Below, one piece after another: positions 8,153-17,234 of a DNA stretch of 64,000 nucleotides. Both the position numbers and the translations under genes were made by a program. The notes under the pieces were generated by a model. It had not been told where the DNA came from. It made no database searches and saw only the letters and a program-made list of their open reading frames with translations. The stretch's first letter is position 1. Each line of letters begins with the position of its first letter. This DNA is from Paenibacillus sp. J5C2022 (GTDB taxonomy: Bacteria; Bacillota; Bacilli; Paenibacillales; Paenibacillaceae): contig NZ_JAOQJC010000001.1 in NCBI RefSeq assembly GCF_025567625.1, forward strand, positions 248,001 to 312,000, given 5' to 3'.

Positions 8153-9461
8153 CCTTAAGCAGCAAATGGAGCGAATCGATATCCCCCAAGAACTGCACGA
8201 GCGAGTAAAGCTGGGCGTGCAAAAGGCGGCTTTGGAGCAGCCGAAGCGAAAGGGGAAGAGGCTGTTCATCTCCTTGGCGGCCTCTGCGCTGCTTGTTTTC
8301 TCGGCAGGAGTGGGAGCAGCCGCTATACCAAGCTTTAACCACTTGCTAGCCAATGTGAGTCCGGAAGTCGCGCTCATGCTTGAGCCTGTTCAAACTGGCA
8401 TAGAGGATAATGGGATAAAGATGGAAGTCGTCGCCGCTATGCATGACGATGACATGGCCGTTGTCTATGTAACCTTACAGGATTTAATGGGCAACCGCAT
8501 CGATGAAACGGTTGATCTGTACGAATATAATATCAGCGGCGCACGTATGTTCAATAGTCAACTAGTAGATTATGACGAGGATACAAATACGGCTACGTTT
8601 CGCATACAAGGAAATGGAGGGGACAGCTTGCGCAACAGTAAAGTCGCCGTAAGCGTGAGCTCTTTTCTCAGCGATAAGGAAATCCATGAATTCGAACTGG
8701 ATTGGGATTCCACGAAGGTAAAGGCCCAACAGCCAAATACCGTACAGCTCGATATGACGGGCATTAGCGGCGGCGGCGGGCAGCTGTATCTGGAACTGCA
8801 AGAGCAAGGGATCATAAAGGTGCTGAGGCCGAACGATGCGACAATTGAGGTTCCTGAGGTCGGATTCATGAGCATTTCCAATATAGGTATCGTTAACGAG
8901 CGTCTTCATATTCAGGTTCAATGGAACGGAGACAATATCGATGATCACGGCTATTTTTACTTTGTTGATGAGCGGGGGGAGAAGATCACGTCATCCTCAT
9001 TAAGCTTCGGCGTCGATGAATCCGGGAAGAGCGAATATGGTAATGAATTCACGGAATACATCTTCGATGCTGATCCAGAGGAGTTGCTGAAGCGAAGCGC
9101 ACAGGGGTATTTTGTGTCGAATGGGAATTACACGACGGGCAACTGGAGAACAACCTTCCGTATGAAGTCAGCTCAAGACGAGATTCGGAAGGAGTGGAAG
9201 AAGGACTTCGAGTCGTGGAGCTCCGACAGTATCGCTGTCTCACCATTAGGCGTCACGATGTACGGCCAGGGGGTATTTGATGAAGCTAAGCGGATAGAGG
9301 TAATGGCTGAAATGGCCGACGGTACACATTCGCGTTACGATACGGTTATGAGCTATAGCGATCAAGACAGCATAAAAGTGAAATTTCTATCCTCGTTGCC
9401 GATTGAGCTATCCAAAGTGAAAGCCCTGCACATCGTAGGGGAAAGAATAGAGCTGCAGTGA
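8142..9461 (+). CDS. Anti-sigma factor, DUF4179 type
   Basis: A 439-residue single-pass membrane protein. A cytoplasmic N-terminus of about 38 residues is followed by a membrane segment (LFISLAASALLVFSAGVGAAA, residues about 41-60). An extracytoplasmic domain follows with the INPEVALMLEP-like start typical of DUF4179 (here NVSPEVALMLEPV). The ATG at 8142 follows AAGGAGG (8126-8132) by 9 bases and lies inside the end of the sigma gene, which indicates translational coupling. By family knowledge it holds the sigma factor at the membrane and releases it on an envelope signal. The N-terminal sigma-binding part is short and lacks an obvious zinc HxxxCxxC motif. Confidence 0.8.
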   Translation: MRSSLKQQMERIDIPQELHERVKLGVQKAALEQPKRKGKRLFISLAASALLVFSAGVGAAAIPSFNHLLANVSPEVALMLEPVQTGIEDNGIKMEVVAAMHDDDMAVVYVTLQDLMGNRIDETVDLYEYNISGARMFNSQLVDYDEDTNTATFRIQGNGGDSLRNSKVAVSVSSFLSDKEIHEFELDWDSTKVKAQQPNTVQLDMTGISGGGGQLYLELQEQGIIKVLRPNDATIEVPEVGFMSISNIGIVNERLHIQVQWNGDNIDDHGYFYFVDERGEKITSSSLSFGVDESGKSEYGNEFTEYIFDADPEELLKRSAQGYFVSNGNYTTGNWRTTFRMKSAQDEIRKEWKKDFESWSSDSIAVSPLGVTMYGQGVFDEAKRIEVMAEMADGTHSRYDTVMSYSDQDSIKVKFLSSLPIELSKVKALHIVGERIELQ

Positions 9462-9478
9462 TTTGACCAGCAGCCGAC

Positions 9479-9521
9479 AAGAAGGAGAAGAGCCCCTTAT
9501 ATGAGGACTCTTCTCCTTCTT
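9479..9521 (+). terminator. Long hairpin after the anti-sigma gene
   Basis: AAGAAGGAGAAGAG (9479-9492) and CTCTTCTCCTTCTT (9508-9521) are perfect 14-base arms. No T run follows on the plus strand, but the T-rich second arm makes a terminator likely. Confidence 0.6.
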
Positions 9522-9534
9522 GCTATACAATGCA

Positions 9535-9618
9535 TTATTCCTTCTCGGAGTCTAACGTTACTCCCTTGGCAAAGTACTTCTGCGCAAAGGGATAGATGAG
9601 CAGCACGGGAATTTGGCG
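9535..9618 (-). pseudogene. Remnant of a carbohydrate ABC permease (3' end)
   Basis: On the minus strand this stretch reads RQIPVLLIYPFAQKYFAKG followed by VTLDSEKE and a stop. That is the conserved C-terminus of MalG/LplC-type sugar permeases, where a P-(hydrophobic)-YPF-Q-YF-KG ending is typical. Beyond about 9618 the similarity stops and an in-frame stop follows at about 9658-9660, so only some 28 codons survive. It is a decayed gene end left beside the heparinase-type gene and suggests that a sugar importer once stood here. The call rests on motif recognition; a protein search would settle it. Confidence 0.6.
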
Positions 9619-9778
9619 CCGGGCGGGCTGGACAGGTAGTCCAGAAGCTCCTTTATTTTAGTGGACTAATTGATGCCGCACCTATTCATGAGAACGTATA
9701 ATTCCGGTGCAGCAATTTATATAGCGGAGCACTCTCATCAGCAATGGCTGTCAGAGCCTGTCGATTTATGATTTAATG

Positions 9779-9874
9779 AATTAGATGATATGCACAATTC
9801 TCGAAATTGAGAGATTGACAGCGCTTGCAACTTGAAAATATAATAGTGATGTAAATTAGATAATATGCAGAATT
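9779..9874 (+). promoter_or_regulatory. Promoter with cre-like palindrome and flanking direct repeats
   Basis: TTGACA (9815-9820), an 18-base spacer and TATAAT (9839-9844) form a near-consensus sigma-A promoter 78 bases upstream of the lyase gene. A palindromic TGACAGCGCTTGCA (9816-9829) overlaps the -35 and differs from the CcpA cre consensus at two places. A 21-base direct repeat of the form AATTAGATRATATGCASAATT occurs at 9779-9799 and 9854-9874 (19 of 21 identical), bracketing the promoter. Both features suggest repressor control. Confidence 0.65.
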
Positions 9875-9921
9875 GAATTTCCTGTTAAGAGGTGAAAGTC
9901 TATTAAAACGATGGGGAGGAT

Positions 9922-12900
9922 ATGATGATGAATTATCGCAGTGTCAAAAGGAAGCATTGGCAACGAGTCATATGCTGGGCACTCATTGCCCTGCTGATGA
10001 CGCCAGTCTTGACTGCATTTGAAGTTCAGGAAGGAGCGACAGCCGGGGAGTATACTGCCAGCTTCGAGAATTTCGATGTCGGCGCGATGGATGGACAGTT
10101 CGGCTGGCAGGCATCGTCAGGGGTAACCGTGACGGATGCTGTATACACGGTCAGTGGAACAAAAAGTGTCAAAATCGTCGACGCAAGTACAACGACTGCA
10201 GAAGCTGCAGCGTACGAGTTCGCTCCGATTGAAGCGGGATTCGTAGAGTGGTGGGCTAAGGCGGAGACGACAAACCGAATGGTCATGCTGCTTGAGCAAA
10301 ATGCAGGCGATGTGAAGCAGCTGGAATGGTTCGGCTTCACCAATTATGGCAACTTCGAATACTTCGACGGTACTGAGCGCATATATACGGAAATGAGTTA
10401 TTCATTGAATCAATGGTACCGCTTCCGCATCGACTTCAATGCGGCGGAGCAAAAGAAGACGATCTATATATTCGACGATCAAGATCTGCTGCTGCTTAAG
10501 AAAGATACCGCATTCAAGCAAACAGAGATTGCTTCGGCCAATCGCCTACGATTCGTCACGATGAGCAATCGCACAGGGACGTTCTATGTCGATAATGTGC
10601 GAATTCGTGATGAGGCATCATCAGGAACAGGGCCGCTTCAAGCCTTGCACATCTATCCTTCCACTATTCAACTGCCAGTCAGTCAGAGCGTCGAGGTGAA
10701 TGTGCTTGGGGAATATGCCTACAGCGGCTTGAAAGCGTTGGATGTACAGCCTGTCCTTATATCGCATGATTCCGCGATTGCTTCGATCGAGAATAATCAG
10801 ATTATCGGCGTGTCAGCAGGAGAAACCGTCATCTCCACCACATATGAGGGAGCTTACGGTCAAGCGGATGTCATCATATACGATGACAATGACGTGCCGC
10901 CCCATAAGACTATAACGCCGAGAACACTGACCCGGCCGATACCGCTGGAAGGATTGACCATCGTTGCTCCAGAAGATACAGCATGGACGGAGCTTGGAAG
11001 CCGATTGGCGGACGGACTGACATCACTGGGCGGGGCGGATATCGAGGTGGTGGCGCCTGACGAGACCAAGTTCGAGCATGGCTGGTCAGGCAATACGCTT
11101 CTACTCGGCAGTCTCGGGAACAACTGGCAAATCTCCAGATTATACGGCATGCAGATGTCGTACGCCGATGCCGTCTATCCCGGCGCAGGCGGATATCGAC
11201 TTCAGACGATTGTCGACCCGTTCGGGATGGGTGGCAATACACTGCTTGTTACGGCAAGTGATCTGAACGGTGCCGAAGCTGCGGTCGATCGTCTGCTTGC
11301 GCGCGTGTCGGAAGGCGCCGATACGGCCATTCCATGGCTCGCGGAAGCTCGGCTATCTCAACAGGCGCAGCAGTATTTCGAGTTCGGCGTTGAGCTAAGT
11401 GAAGAAGATAAGGATGCCCTGCTGGCAGAAGCAGACGTCTTGCTGTCGCGCCTAACTCCGACGACTGGCAATGAAGAGGATGCGAACGCGCTGTACGAGC
11501 TGTTCAAATCGATAGCGGCTTATGGCGAGTATTACTTGCTTTCAGCCGACCCGGGCATGGGAGAGGTGTATCGGAAGACACTGAAGGGTTATGCCAACTT
11601 CGTGAACGCGTATCCGGCGCAGGCGCAAGATCAGCTGAATTTCTGGCGGAATATGTGGACATCATCCGATGCGTTAATCAATAACTGGACTGTGCTGGAG
11701 GCTTCGCCGATATTCTCAACACTGGATCGCAAGCAGATCATATCCGCGCTCTACCTGACATTTGAAGCCAATTCGGTTACTCATTACTTGACGGCAGCTG
11801 AAGAAACGGGGGCGCGTTACAATCATGAAGTATTCCCTGCGCTATCGATTGTCGTCGCTGCGGATTACTTCCAGCGGTATCATCACTTGCCCGAAGCTGA
11901 GGAATGGAGAGCGATTGGAGATCGTATCTTCATGAACAATACGACGCTAATCGGCCTGGATGAAGGCTCCGATTACCTGATGCATGTCCCGATGACGAAT
12001 ATCGATTATGGAATGGCGATCGGCGATTTGACCTACTTAACGAGGACTTTGCGTCCGAGCGCCGATCTGAACGCCATGATGATGAACAATCTTGGCACCA
12101 TGGCCGGAGGCGGGGATACGTATCCGTTCGGTTATAGCAATGCCTATTCGTGGGGGCATTCGCAAGTAATGAATGCGGCGGCCTGGTTTTATGGCAATCC
12201 CCTGTATCAGTACTTGCTGGAGAAGACGAATACAGGTGCATTTCCCGGACAAAAAATGGGCGATCTCGACTATCCGATTCACCGCTATATGGCGTACCCG
12301 ACAATAGCTGAGGAGCCTTCCGAGGAGGAAATGCCTAAAATAAGCGCATATCCGATGGATCAAGGCATATATGATCACGTTCTGGAAAACGGGGAGGTGG
12401 GCGTATCTCTCGAGGATGCTTTCCATAAGCTGGCGTTCCGCTCCGGCTTCGACACGGATGACAGTTATCTGGTGCTCGATGGATTCTCTGCCGGTGCGCA
12501 TGGCCATCAAGACGGCAACGCCATTCTGGAATACAGCGCCAATGGCCGCATATTCCTGACAGATCGTGATTATATCGAGAAGACGCCGCAGCATCATAGC
12601 GGTATCGTCATCGTGAAGGACGGCGTCCAGCTCGACAAGCCGCCGTTCGCGGAATTGGAGTGGGCAGCCGATGTTGATGGACAATCGTTAAGTCGCAGCA
12701 AGGTTCCCGCCTATAACGGAATGGACTGGGATCGGACCGTCTTCAGCCCGGACGGAAAATATTATCTGATCGTGGATGATCTGACAGCAGAAGAAGCAGG
12801 CGATTATCTGCTACAAAATACCTGGCAAGCGCTCGGCTCCGCGAGTATCGTCAGCAATCGCTTCGAGATCGAGCAAGACGGCGTCAACATGATGTTGCAA

Positions 12901-14610
12901 AGCTTGGATTATTCAGATCTGCGCACACACGAAAGGTACGGCCACTTCCTGAAGTATTGGAAGTCCGATTATCCGTATCCTTATGCCGATACGGAAACGG
13001 TGTTAACGGAAGTGAATGAGGAAAGAACTTATGCGCCAGGGGATACGTCCCGATTCATTAATGTGTTATCCAGTCATAACAATGGCGAGCAAGCGGTGAA
13101 TGCCAGAAGAGTTAATGAGCAGACGGTGCAACTTCGTTCGGAAGGCTCAGCATCATCATGGGCCGTTATGGGAACTGTAGCTGCTGACAATCTGGCCAGC
13201 AATGCCAAGTTCCATTGGATGGATAACGACAGCTTATTCGCTGCAGGTGTTACCGAATTGAGTGTGAATGGCGAGTTGCTGACTTTCTCTGAGCCTGTCA
13301 TATTCCGATTGAACGCTGCCAACGGACAATGGACGGCTTACCGGGCGAAGAAGGAAATTCTGCGTTACGACGCATCCGGCGAGCCGGTGCGTGAGACACC
13401 TGTTCAGGAAGGAACGGCGGATTGGGGAAGTAGAGAGCAGAGCAAGCTTATTCGCGATGTGACGAGGCCGGACAGACCTTCCGATTGGCGCAAGGAGAGA
13501 AAGCCCGCCGCTATGCCGTACAAGAATTGGAGAAACATCGCCGATCTTGGGGAGGGAATAACGCATAGCTCCAGCGGGGATGTGGACGGCGACGGCATGG
13601 ATGATCTGATCGTCGGCCATCAAGATGGCACCGTTACGGCAATTAACCGGCAAGGCGTCCAATTATGGTCCTTCCCTGCAGCAGGAAGGATTAACGAAGT
13701 TAGCATTCAGATTGTGGACGGAGTGCCAATTGTTTTTGCAGCGACAGAGAACTGGCATCTTCATGCGATAGATGCGAATGGCGAGGAGCTGTGGAACCGG
13801 GAGTTCCCAAGCGATCCCGCCCATGCTGAACGGAAAGGGAACTTGCTGGGAATTACGAATGTCAGAGTGGCGCATGTGAACGGTGACGATTCCGAACCGC
13901 TTATCATGGTCGGTACACAATACCGGTATCTGTACGGGCTGAATGCCTCCGGCGAAGTGGTGAGCGAGTCGGTGCTATCCCATTACGGCATTGACGATAT
14001 GGCGTTCGCCGATGCGGATGGGGATGGGAGAGAAGAAGGCATAATCGGGATGGAATACAACAGCTACGTGTACTGGAACGAAGGAAGCTCCGGTCGGGCT
14101 GGAGGAGCGGACGGACCTGGCTGGAAGGTCATCGATGCTATACCGGATTGGGCAGATGAAGGCCGGGCAGCGTTCTTCCTTGGAACGAAGCAGAATCAAG
14201 TACATTGGGTAGTCCGAGCAGATTCGGGATTGCAGCAGCTGTGGCGGTTGAATGTCGGCGGGGAGGTCAATGATCTGATGCACGGAGATTATGACCGAGA
14301 CGGTACGCTTGAGCTGCTCGCAGGAACGGATGGTTATCAACTGTATGTGATCCGCGATGATGGAACAGTCCAATTTCGAAGAACGTTGGGAGGCAGAGTC
14401 CTTCATGTCAACGGGTGGGATCGGGATGGTCAGGGACTGGCGAATTATATCGCAGCGGATGATCAAGGCGTATTATACATGATTCAATCATCTGGAGAGC
14501 TAATGGAATCGGTCAGGTTCCGTGCGGGAATTGTCGGCATACCTGTTAGTGACGGCCATCAACATCCTTGGGTCGTTTTGGAGAATGGAGAAGTATATAT
14601 ACGCAAGTAA
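9922..14610 (+). CDS. Secreted heparinase II/III-type polysaccharide lyase with C-terminal propeller
   Basis: A 1562-residue exported protein. Signal peptide about 1-33; a lectin/glucanase-like beta-sandwich about 41-235; a bacterial Ig-like (Big) domain about 241-325; an alpha-helical toroid about 480-820. A heparinase II/III-like beta-sandwich follows (about 830-1100), with GFSAGAHGHQDGNAILEY as its signature and the His residues as likely metal or catalytic ligands. The end (about 1210-1562) has FG-GAP/PQQ-like propeller blades such as GDVDGDGMDDLIVGHQDG. It probably eliminates uronic-acid-containing polysaccharides outside the cell. GGGGAGGA precedes three ATG codons; 9922 is the first and 9928 is equally possible. 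The substrate is unknown. Confidence 0.78.
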   Translation: MMMNYRSVKRKHWQRVICWALIALLMTPVLTAFEVQEGATAGEYTASFENFDVGAMDGQFGWQASSGVTVTDAVYTVSGTKSVKIVDASTTTAEAAAYEFAPIEAGFVEWWAKAETTNRMVMLLEQNAGDVKQLEWFGFTNYGNFEYFDGTERIYTEMSYSLNQWYRFRIDFNAAEQKKTIYIFDDQDLLLLKKDTAFKQTEIASANRLRFVTMSNRTGTFYVDNVRIRDEASSGTGPLQALHIYPSTIQLPVSQSVEVNVLGEYAYSGLKALDVQPVLISHDSAIASIENNQIIGVSAGETVISTTYEGAYGQADVIIYDDNDVPPHKTITPRTLTRPIPLEGLTIVAPEDTAWTELGSRLADGLTSLGGADIEVVAPDETKFEHGWSGNTLLLGSLGNNWQISRLYGMQMSYADAVYPGAGGYRLQTIVDPFGMGGNTLLVTASDLNGAEAAVDRLLARVSEGADTAIPWLAEARLSQQAQQYFEFGVELSEEDKDALLAEADVLLSRLTPTTGNEEDANALYELFKSIAAYGEYYLLSADPGMGEVYRKTLKGYANFVNAYPAQAQDQLNFWRNMWTSSDALINNWTVLEASPIFSTLDRKQIISALYLTFEANSVTHYLTAAEETGARYNHEVFPALSIVVAADYFQRYHHLPEAEEWRAIGDRIFMNNTTLIGLDEGSDYLMHVPMTNIDYGMAIGDLTYLTRTLRPSADLNAMMMNNLGTMAGGGDTYPFGYSNAYSWGHSQVMNAAAWFYGNPLYQYLLEKTNTGAFPGQKMGDLDYPIHRYMAYPTIAEEPSEEEMPKISAYPMDQGIYDHVLENGEVGVSLEDAFHKLAFRSGFDTDDSYLVLDGFSAGAHGHQDGNAILEYSANGRIFLTDRDYIEKTPQHHSGIVIVKDGVQLDKPPFAELEWAADVDGQSLSRSKVPAYNGMDWDRTVFSPDGKYYLIVDDLTAEEAGDYLLQNTWQALGSASIVSNRFEIEQDGVNMMLQSLDYSDLRTHERYGHFLKYWKSDYPYPYADTETVLTEVNEERTYAPGDTSRFINVLSSHNNGEQAVNARRVNEQTVQLRSEGSASSWAVMGTVAADNLASNAKFHWMDNDSLFAAGVTELSVNGELLTFSEPVIFRLNAANGQWTAYRAKKEILRYDASGEPVRETPVQEGTADWGSREQSKLIRDVTRPDRPSDWRKERKPAAMPYKNWRNIADLGEGITHSSSGDVDGDGMDDLIVGHQDGTVTAINRQGVQLWSFPAAGRINEVSIQIVDGVPIVFAATENWHLHAIDANGEELWNREFPSDPAHAERKGNLLGITNVRVAHVNGDDSEPLIMVGTQYRYLYGLNASGEVVSESVLSHYGIDDMAFADADGDGREEGIIGMEYNSYVYWNEGSSGRAGGADGPGWKVIDAIPDWADEGRAAFFLGTKQNQVHWVVRADSGLQQLWRLNVGGEVNDLMHGDYDRDGTLELLAGTDGYQLYVIRDDGTVQFRRTLGGRVLHVNGWDRDGQGLANYIAADDQGVLYMIQSSGELMESVRFRAGIVGIPVSDGHQHPWVVLENGEVYIRK

Positions 14611-14641
14611 TCGAGATAATCTAATGGAGGAAACCGTATTG

Positions 14642-15646
14642 ATGAAATCCATTGCAACACAACATGGCGAAGTCATTATCCTGGAGAAAGAGCAACCTTA
14701 TGTGAAGCCTAACTGTGTATTGGTAAAAACCCGTTATTCCATGGTTAGTCCAGGTACGGAGATGACGGCGATCCGTAGACAAGCAGAGCAGCCTCATCCT
14801 CTCGGATACAGCGCAGCGGGCATTGCGGTTGAAGTAGGCGAAGACGTTCCTGTGTTGAAAGAAGGTCAGGCTGTAGCCTGTTATGGCGCGCCATATGTGA
14901 ATCACTCCGAGTACTTGCTTGTGCCGAAGCATCTGATCGTACCTGTTCCGGAGCATGTCGAGCTGCGCTCGGCTGCTTCTGCGGGACTGGGTGCCATTGC
15001 GATCCATGCCTTGCGGCAGTCGGAATTAAAGTTCGGTGAGTGTGCTGTCGTCGTTGGCTTGGGCATTATCGGACAGTTGATCGCCCGCATCGCACATGCA
15101 GCGGCGCTCAAGGTCGTCGCGATTGATCTGCTGGAGTCTAGACGTGAGCTGCTGCAAGATGTGGAAGGAATCACGATCTGCAAGTGTATCGAAGAAGTGC
15201 CGGATGCCGTGCGGCAAGCTACCGGAGGGATAGGCGCCGATGCGGTGCTCCACTGTGCAGCGGGCCGGCAGATGGAATTGTTCGACAGCAGCTTCGATTG
15301 GCTGCGGGACCGGGGAACGGTCGTTATTGTCGGAGATATGACTGTGGAGTATACGCGGGCGAAGATGTTCGGCAAGGAGGCGAGAGTACTCATTTCCCGC
15401 GCCGGAGGACCTGGCCGTTATGATCAGCAATATGAGCAAGATTGCGTGGATTACCCCGTCGGCTATGTAAGGTGGACAGAGGGGCGCAATATTGGAGAGT
15501 ACATCCGACTATTATCGGAACGTCGTATCGAGGTAGAATCTTTGCTTTCGAAGCAGGTACCGCTGTCTCGGGCGCATGAATTATACGCAGACTATGCCAA
15601 TGAGCCGCAAAATATATTAGGCGCGCTCATCGCATATGAAGCGTAA
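14642..15646 (+). CDS. Zinc-type medium-chain dehydrogenase
   Basis: A 334-residue protein of the MDR alcohol/polyol dehydrogenase superfamily. The N-terminal half has the YSMVSPGTE and PLGYSAAG motifs seen in bi-domain and BchC-like oxidoreductases. The Rossmann half carries VVVGLGIIGQLIARIA (about 135-150). Catalytic zinc Cys/His ligands are not clear, so it may be a zinc-independent member. The ATG at 14642 follows TGGAGGAAA and lies 31 bp after the lyase gene, so both are likely cotranscribed. It may oxidise or reduce a sugar released by the lyase; this is inferred from position only. Confidence 0.72.
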   Translation: MKSIATQHGEVIILEKEQPYVKPNCVLVKTRYSMVSPGTEMTAIRRQAEQPHPLGYSAAGIAVEVGEDVPVLKEGQAVACYGAPYVNHSEYLLVPKHLIVPVPEHVELRSAASAGLGAIAIHALRQSELKFGECAVVVGLGIIGQLIARIAHAAALKVVAIDLLESRRELLQDVEGITICKCIEEVPDAVRQATGGIGADAVLHCAAGRQMELFDSSFDWLRDRGTVVIVGDMTVEYTRAKMFGKEARVLISRAGGPGRYDQQYEQDCVDYPVGYVRWTEGRNIGEYIRLLSERRIEVESLLSKQVPLSRAHELYADYANEPQNILGALIAYEA

Positions 15647-15654
15647 TGGACGTG

Positions 15655-15684
15655 GAGGGTCGTCTTGACGAAGACGGCTCTTCC
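15655..15684 (+). terminator. Probable terminator after the dehydrogenase
   Basis: GAGGGTCGTCTT (15655-15666), loop GACG and AAGACGGCTCTTCC form a stem with G-T pairs. A T-rich stretch (TTGTTTCTCC) follows. Confidence 0.5.
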
Positions 15685-15720
15685 TTGTTTCTCCATCATG
15701 AAGGAAACTGGAGGACAGTG

Positions 15721-15749
15721 TTGAAACGAATATAAAGTTTGTGTATGAT
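15721..15749 (+). promoter_or_regulatory. Promoter of the GntR-solute-binding gene
   Basis: TTGAAA (15721-15726) and TATGAT (15744-15749) are separated by 17 bases and lie 30 bases before the GTG start. Confidence 0.6.
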
Positions 15750-15778
15750 GCAAATAGCAAGAGGAGGGGGGCGGTAAC

Positions 15779-17164
15779 GTGTCCGATAAGCAGAGCAGGA
15801 AGACCTTTCGGCTAAGATTGGATCGCATGATCAGGAAGCTGCGGGAAGAAATATTGTCCGGTGATTATGCGGCAGGGGATTACTTGCCGTCTGAACTGGA
15901 TTTGAGCAGCAGATTTCAAATCAGCAATAATTCAGTACGCAAAGGACTGGACGTTCTGGTTGATGAAGGCCTAATCGAGAAAATTCCCAGAGTTGGAAAT
16001 CGCGTCAAAGCTCCCGAGCAAGAAGCGCATACGATTATTCGATTGGGTTGTCATCAACGATTGAACGACCAGACGGAGCTGACCTATTTACTATCGGAAT
16101 TTCACCGGAAGTATCCGCATATCCGGGTGCAAACAGTGCAAATCCCCAAAAATAGCAATTATGAATACATACGTGAGCAATTGGATAACGGGATGATCGA
16201 TGTGTTCACCGTGAACCATTTCCTCTATGAAGAGTTTGTGGAAAAAGAAGGATTGGACGCGCTGGAAGCGCAGGAGGCGAATCCGGAACTGTATCCCTTC
16301 CTGAGTGATTCGTACCGACATGGCGACAGTCTGTATGCGCAGCCGTTCACTTACTCTCCTGTTATCCTGTGCTATAATCGAGAACACTTCTCTGAGCTGA
16401 ACATACCGGAGCCTGACAGCAGCTGGTCTTGGGATGATTTGCTAGCGCAAGCTGCAAGGCTTTCGGTGAAAAATGAACGATTCGGACTATACTTCCATCT
16501 CACCAATCCCAATCGATGGTTCATCTTCCTCATTCAGAGTGGAGCTAAGTTCCTGCCTCAGGAAGAGGGACAATATCACTTCATAGATTCCGGAATGCTG
16601 GATGGCATAGAGAAAGTATGGGATATGATCTATACGCCACAGCTGTATCCGATCATGCTGTCTGCAAGCAATGCCGATGCGGAGCGATTGTTCCGGGACG
16701 GACAGGTGTCCGTCATCATGACGTCTTACTTCGCTATGAACGAATTGAAGGATATTTCCTTCGAATTCGATGTGGCGCCATTGCCGCATCTTCGCGATTT
16801 CAACCAGACGATGCTAGTCACCGTTGGGCTGAGCATGAATAGCAAGTCGAAAGTGAAAGCTGCTGCGAAACAGCTTATCGATTTCCTGATTTCGTTCGAT
16901 GTCCAGAAGGTCATCGCGCAGAGGACGTTCACCTTGCCGGCTCACAAGCATGCTGCCCAGATTGCCGGGACGTCTGAGTTGAAGCGTCCGAGCCGCTTTC
17001 AGATGCATAAGGAGATCATACCGAGCTTCAGTTCGTTCAAGGAAACGCACTTGAAATTATCGCAACATGACGATGTGCTGCGCGAGCTGAAACTGTATTG
17101 GTCGGGTCTGAAGAGCAAAGAAAGGCTCGCAACGAGCTTGGAAGCGCTGCTTGATAAGCGCTAG
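15779..17164 (+). CDS. GntR-type regulator fused to a solute-binding-protein domain
   Basis: A 461-residue cytoplasmic protein. Residues about 8-78 are a GntR winged helix (LREEILSGDYAAGDYLPSE, then SNNSVRKGLDVLVDEGLIE). From about 83 to 420 it resembles family 1 extracellular sugar-binding proteins (LTYLLSEFHRKYPHIRVQ; WSWDDLLAQAARL; RLFRDGQVSVIMTSYF). It has no signal peptide or lipobox, so the binding-protein fold serves as an intracellular effector domain. GTG at 15779 follows GAGGAGGGGGG. Its probable role is control of a sugar-uptake or lyase gene set, perhaps the genes just upstream, by sensing an imported oligosaccharide. Confidence 0.8.
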   Translation: MSDKQSRKTFRLRLDRMIRKLREEILSGDYAAGDYLPSELDLSSRFQISNNSVRKGLDVLVDEGLIEKIPRVGNRVKAPEQEAHTIIRLGCHQRLNDQTELTYLLSEFHRKYPHIRVQTVQIPKNSNYEYIREQLDNGMIDVFTVNHFLYEEFVEKEGLDALEAQEANPELYPFLSDSYRHGDSLYAQPFTYSPVILCYNREHFSELNIPEPDSSWSWDDLLAQAARLSVKNERFGLYFHLTNPNRWFIFLIQSGAKFLPQEEGQYHFIDSGMLDGIEKVWDMIYTPQLYPIMLSASNADAERLFRDGQVSVIMTSYFAMNELKDISFEFDVAPLPHLRDFNQTMLVTVGLSMNSKSKVKAAAKQLIDFLISFDVQKVIAQRTFTLPAHKHAAQIAGTSELKRPSRFQMHKEIIPSFSSFKETHLKLSQHDDVLRELKLYWSGLKSKERLATSLEALLDKR

Positions 17165-17180
17165 ATTCAGAGCATTTTAC

Positions 17181-17209
17181 TTGCAATATGTGTAAAGAGC
17201 ATATAGAAT
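17181..17209 (+). promoter_or_regulatory. Promoter of the UMP-kinase-like operon
   Basis: TTGCAA (17181-17186), a 17-base spacer and TAGAAT (17204-17209). Transcription would start near 17216 and give a leader of about 140 bases before the gene. Confidence 0.5.
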
Positions 17210-17234
17210 AAATGGACGACACATTATGGAAGGA

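Noticed and set aside
9535..9660. The minus-strand permease remnant as a functional small gene.
   Set aside because: Stops precede the conserved 28 codons and there is no start or ribosome site.
9688..9771. A minus-strand frame with protein-like composition (ALTAIADESAPLYKLLH) near the permease remnant.
   Set aside because: Only about 25 codons with no known motif; it may be another gene end but cannot be supported.
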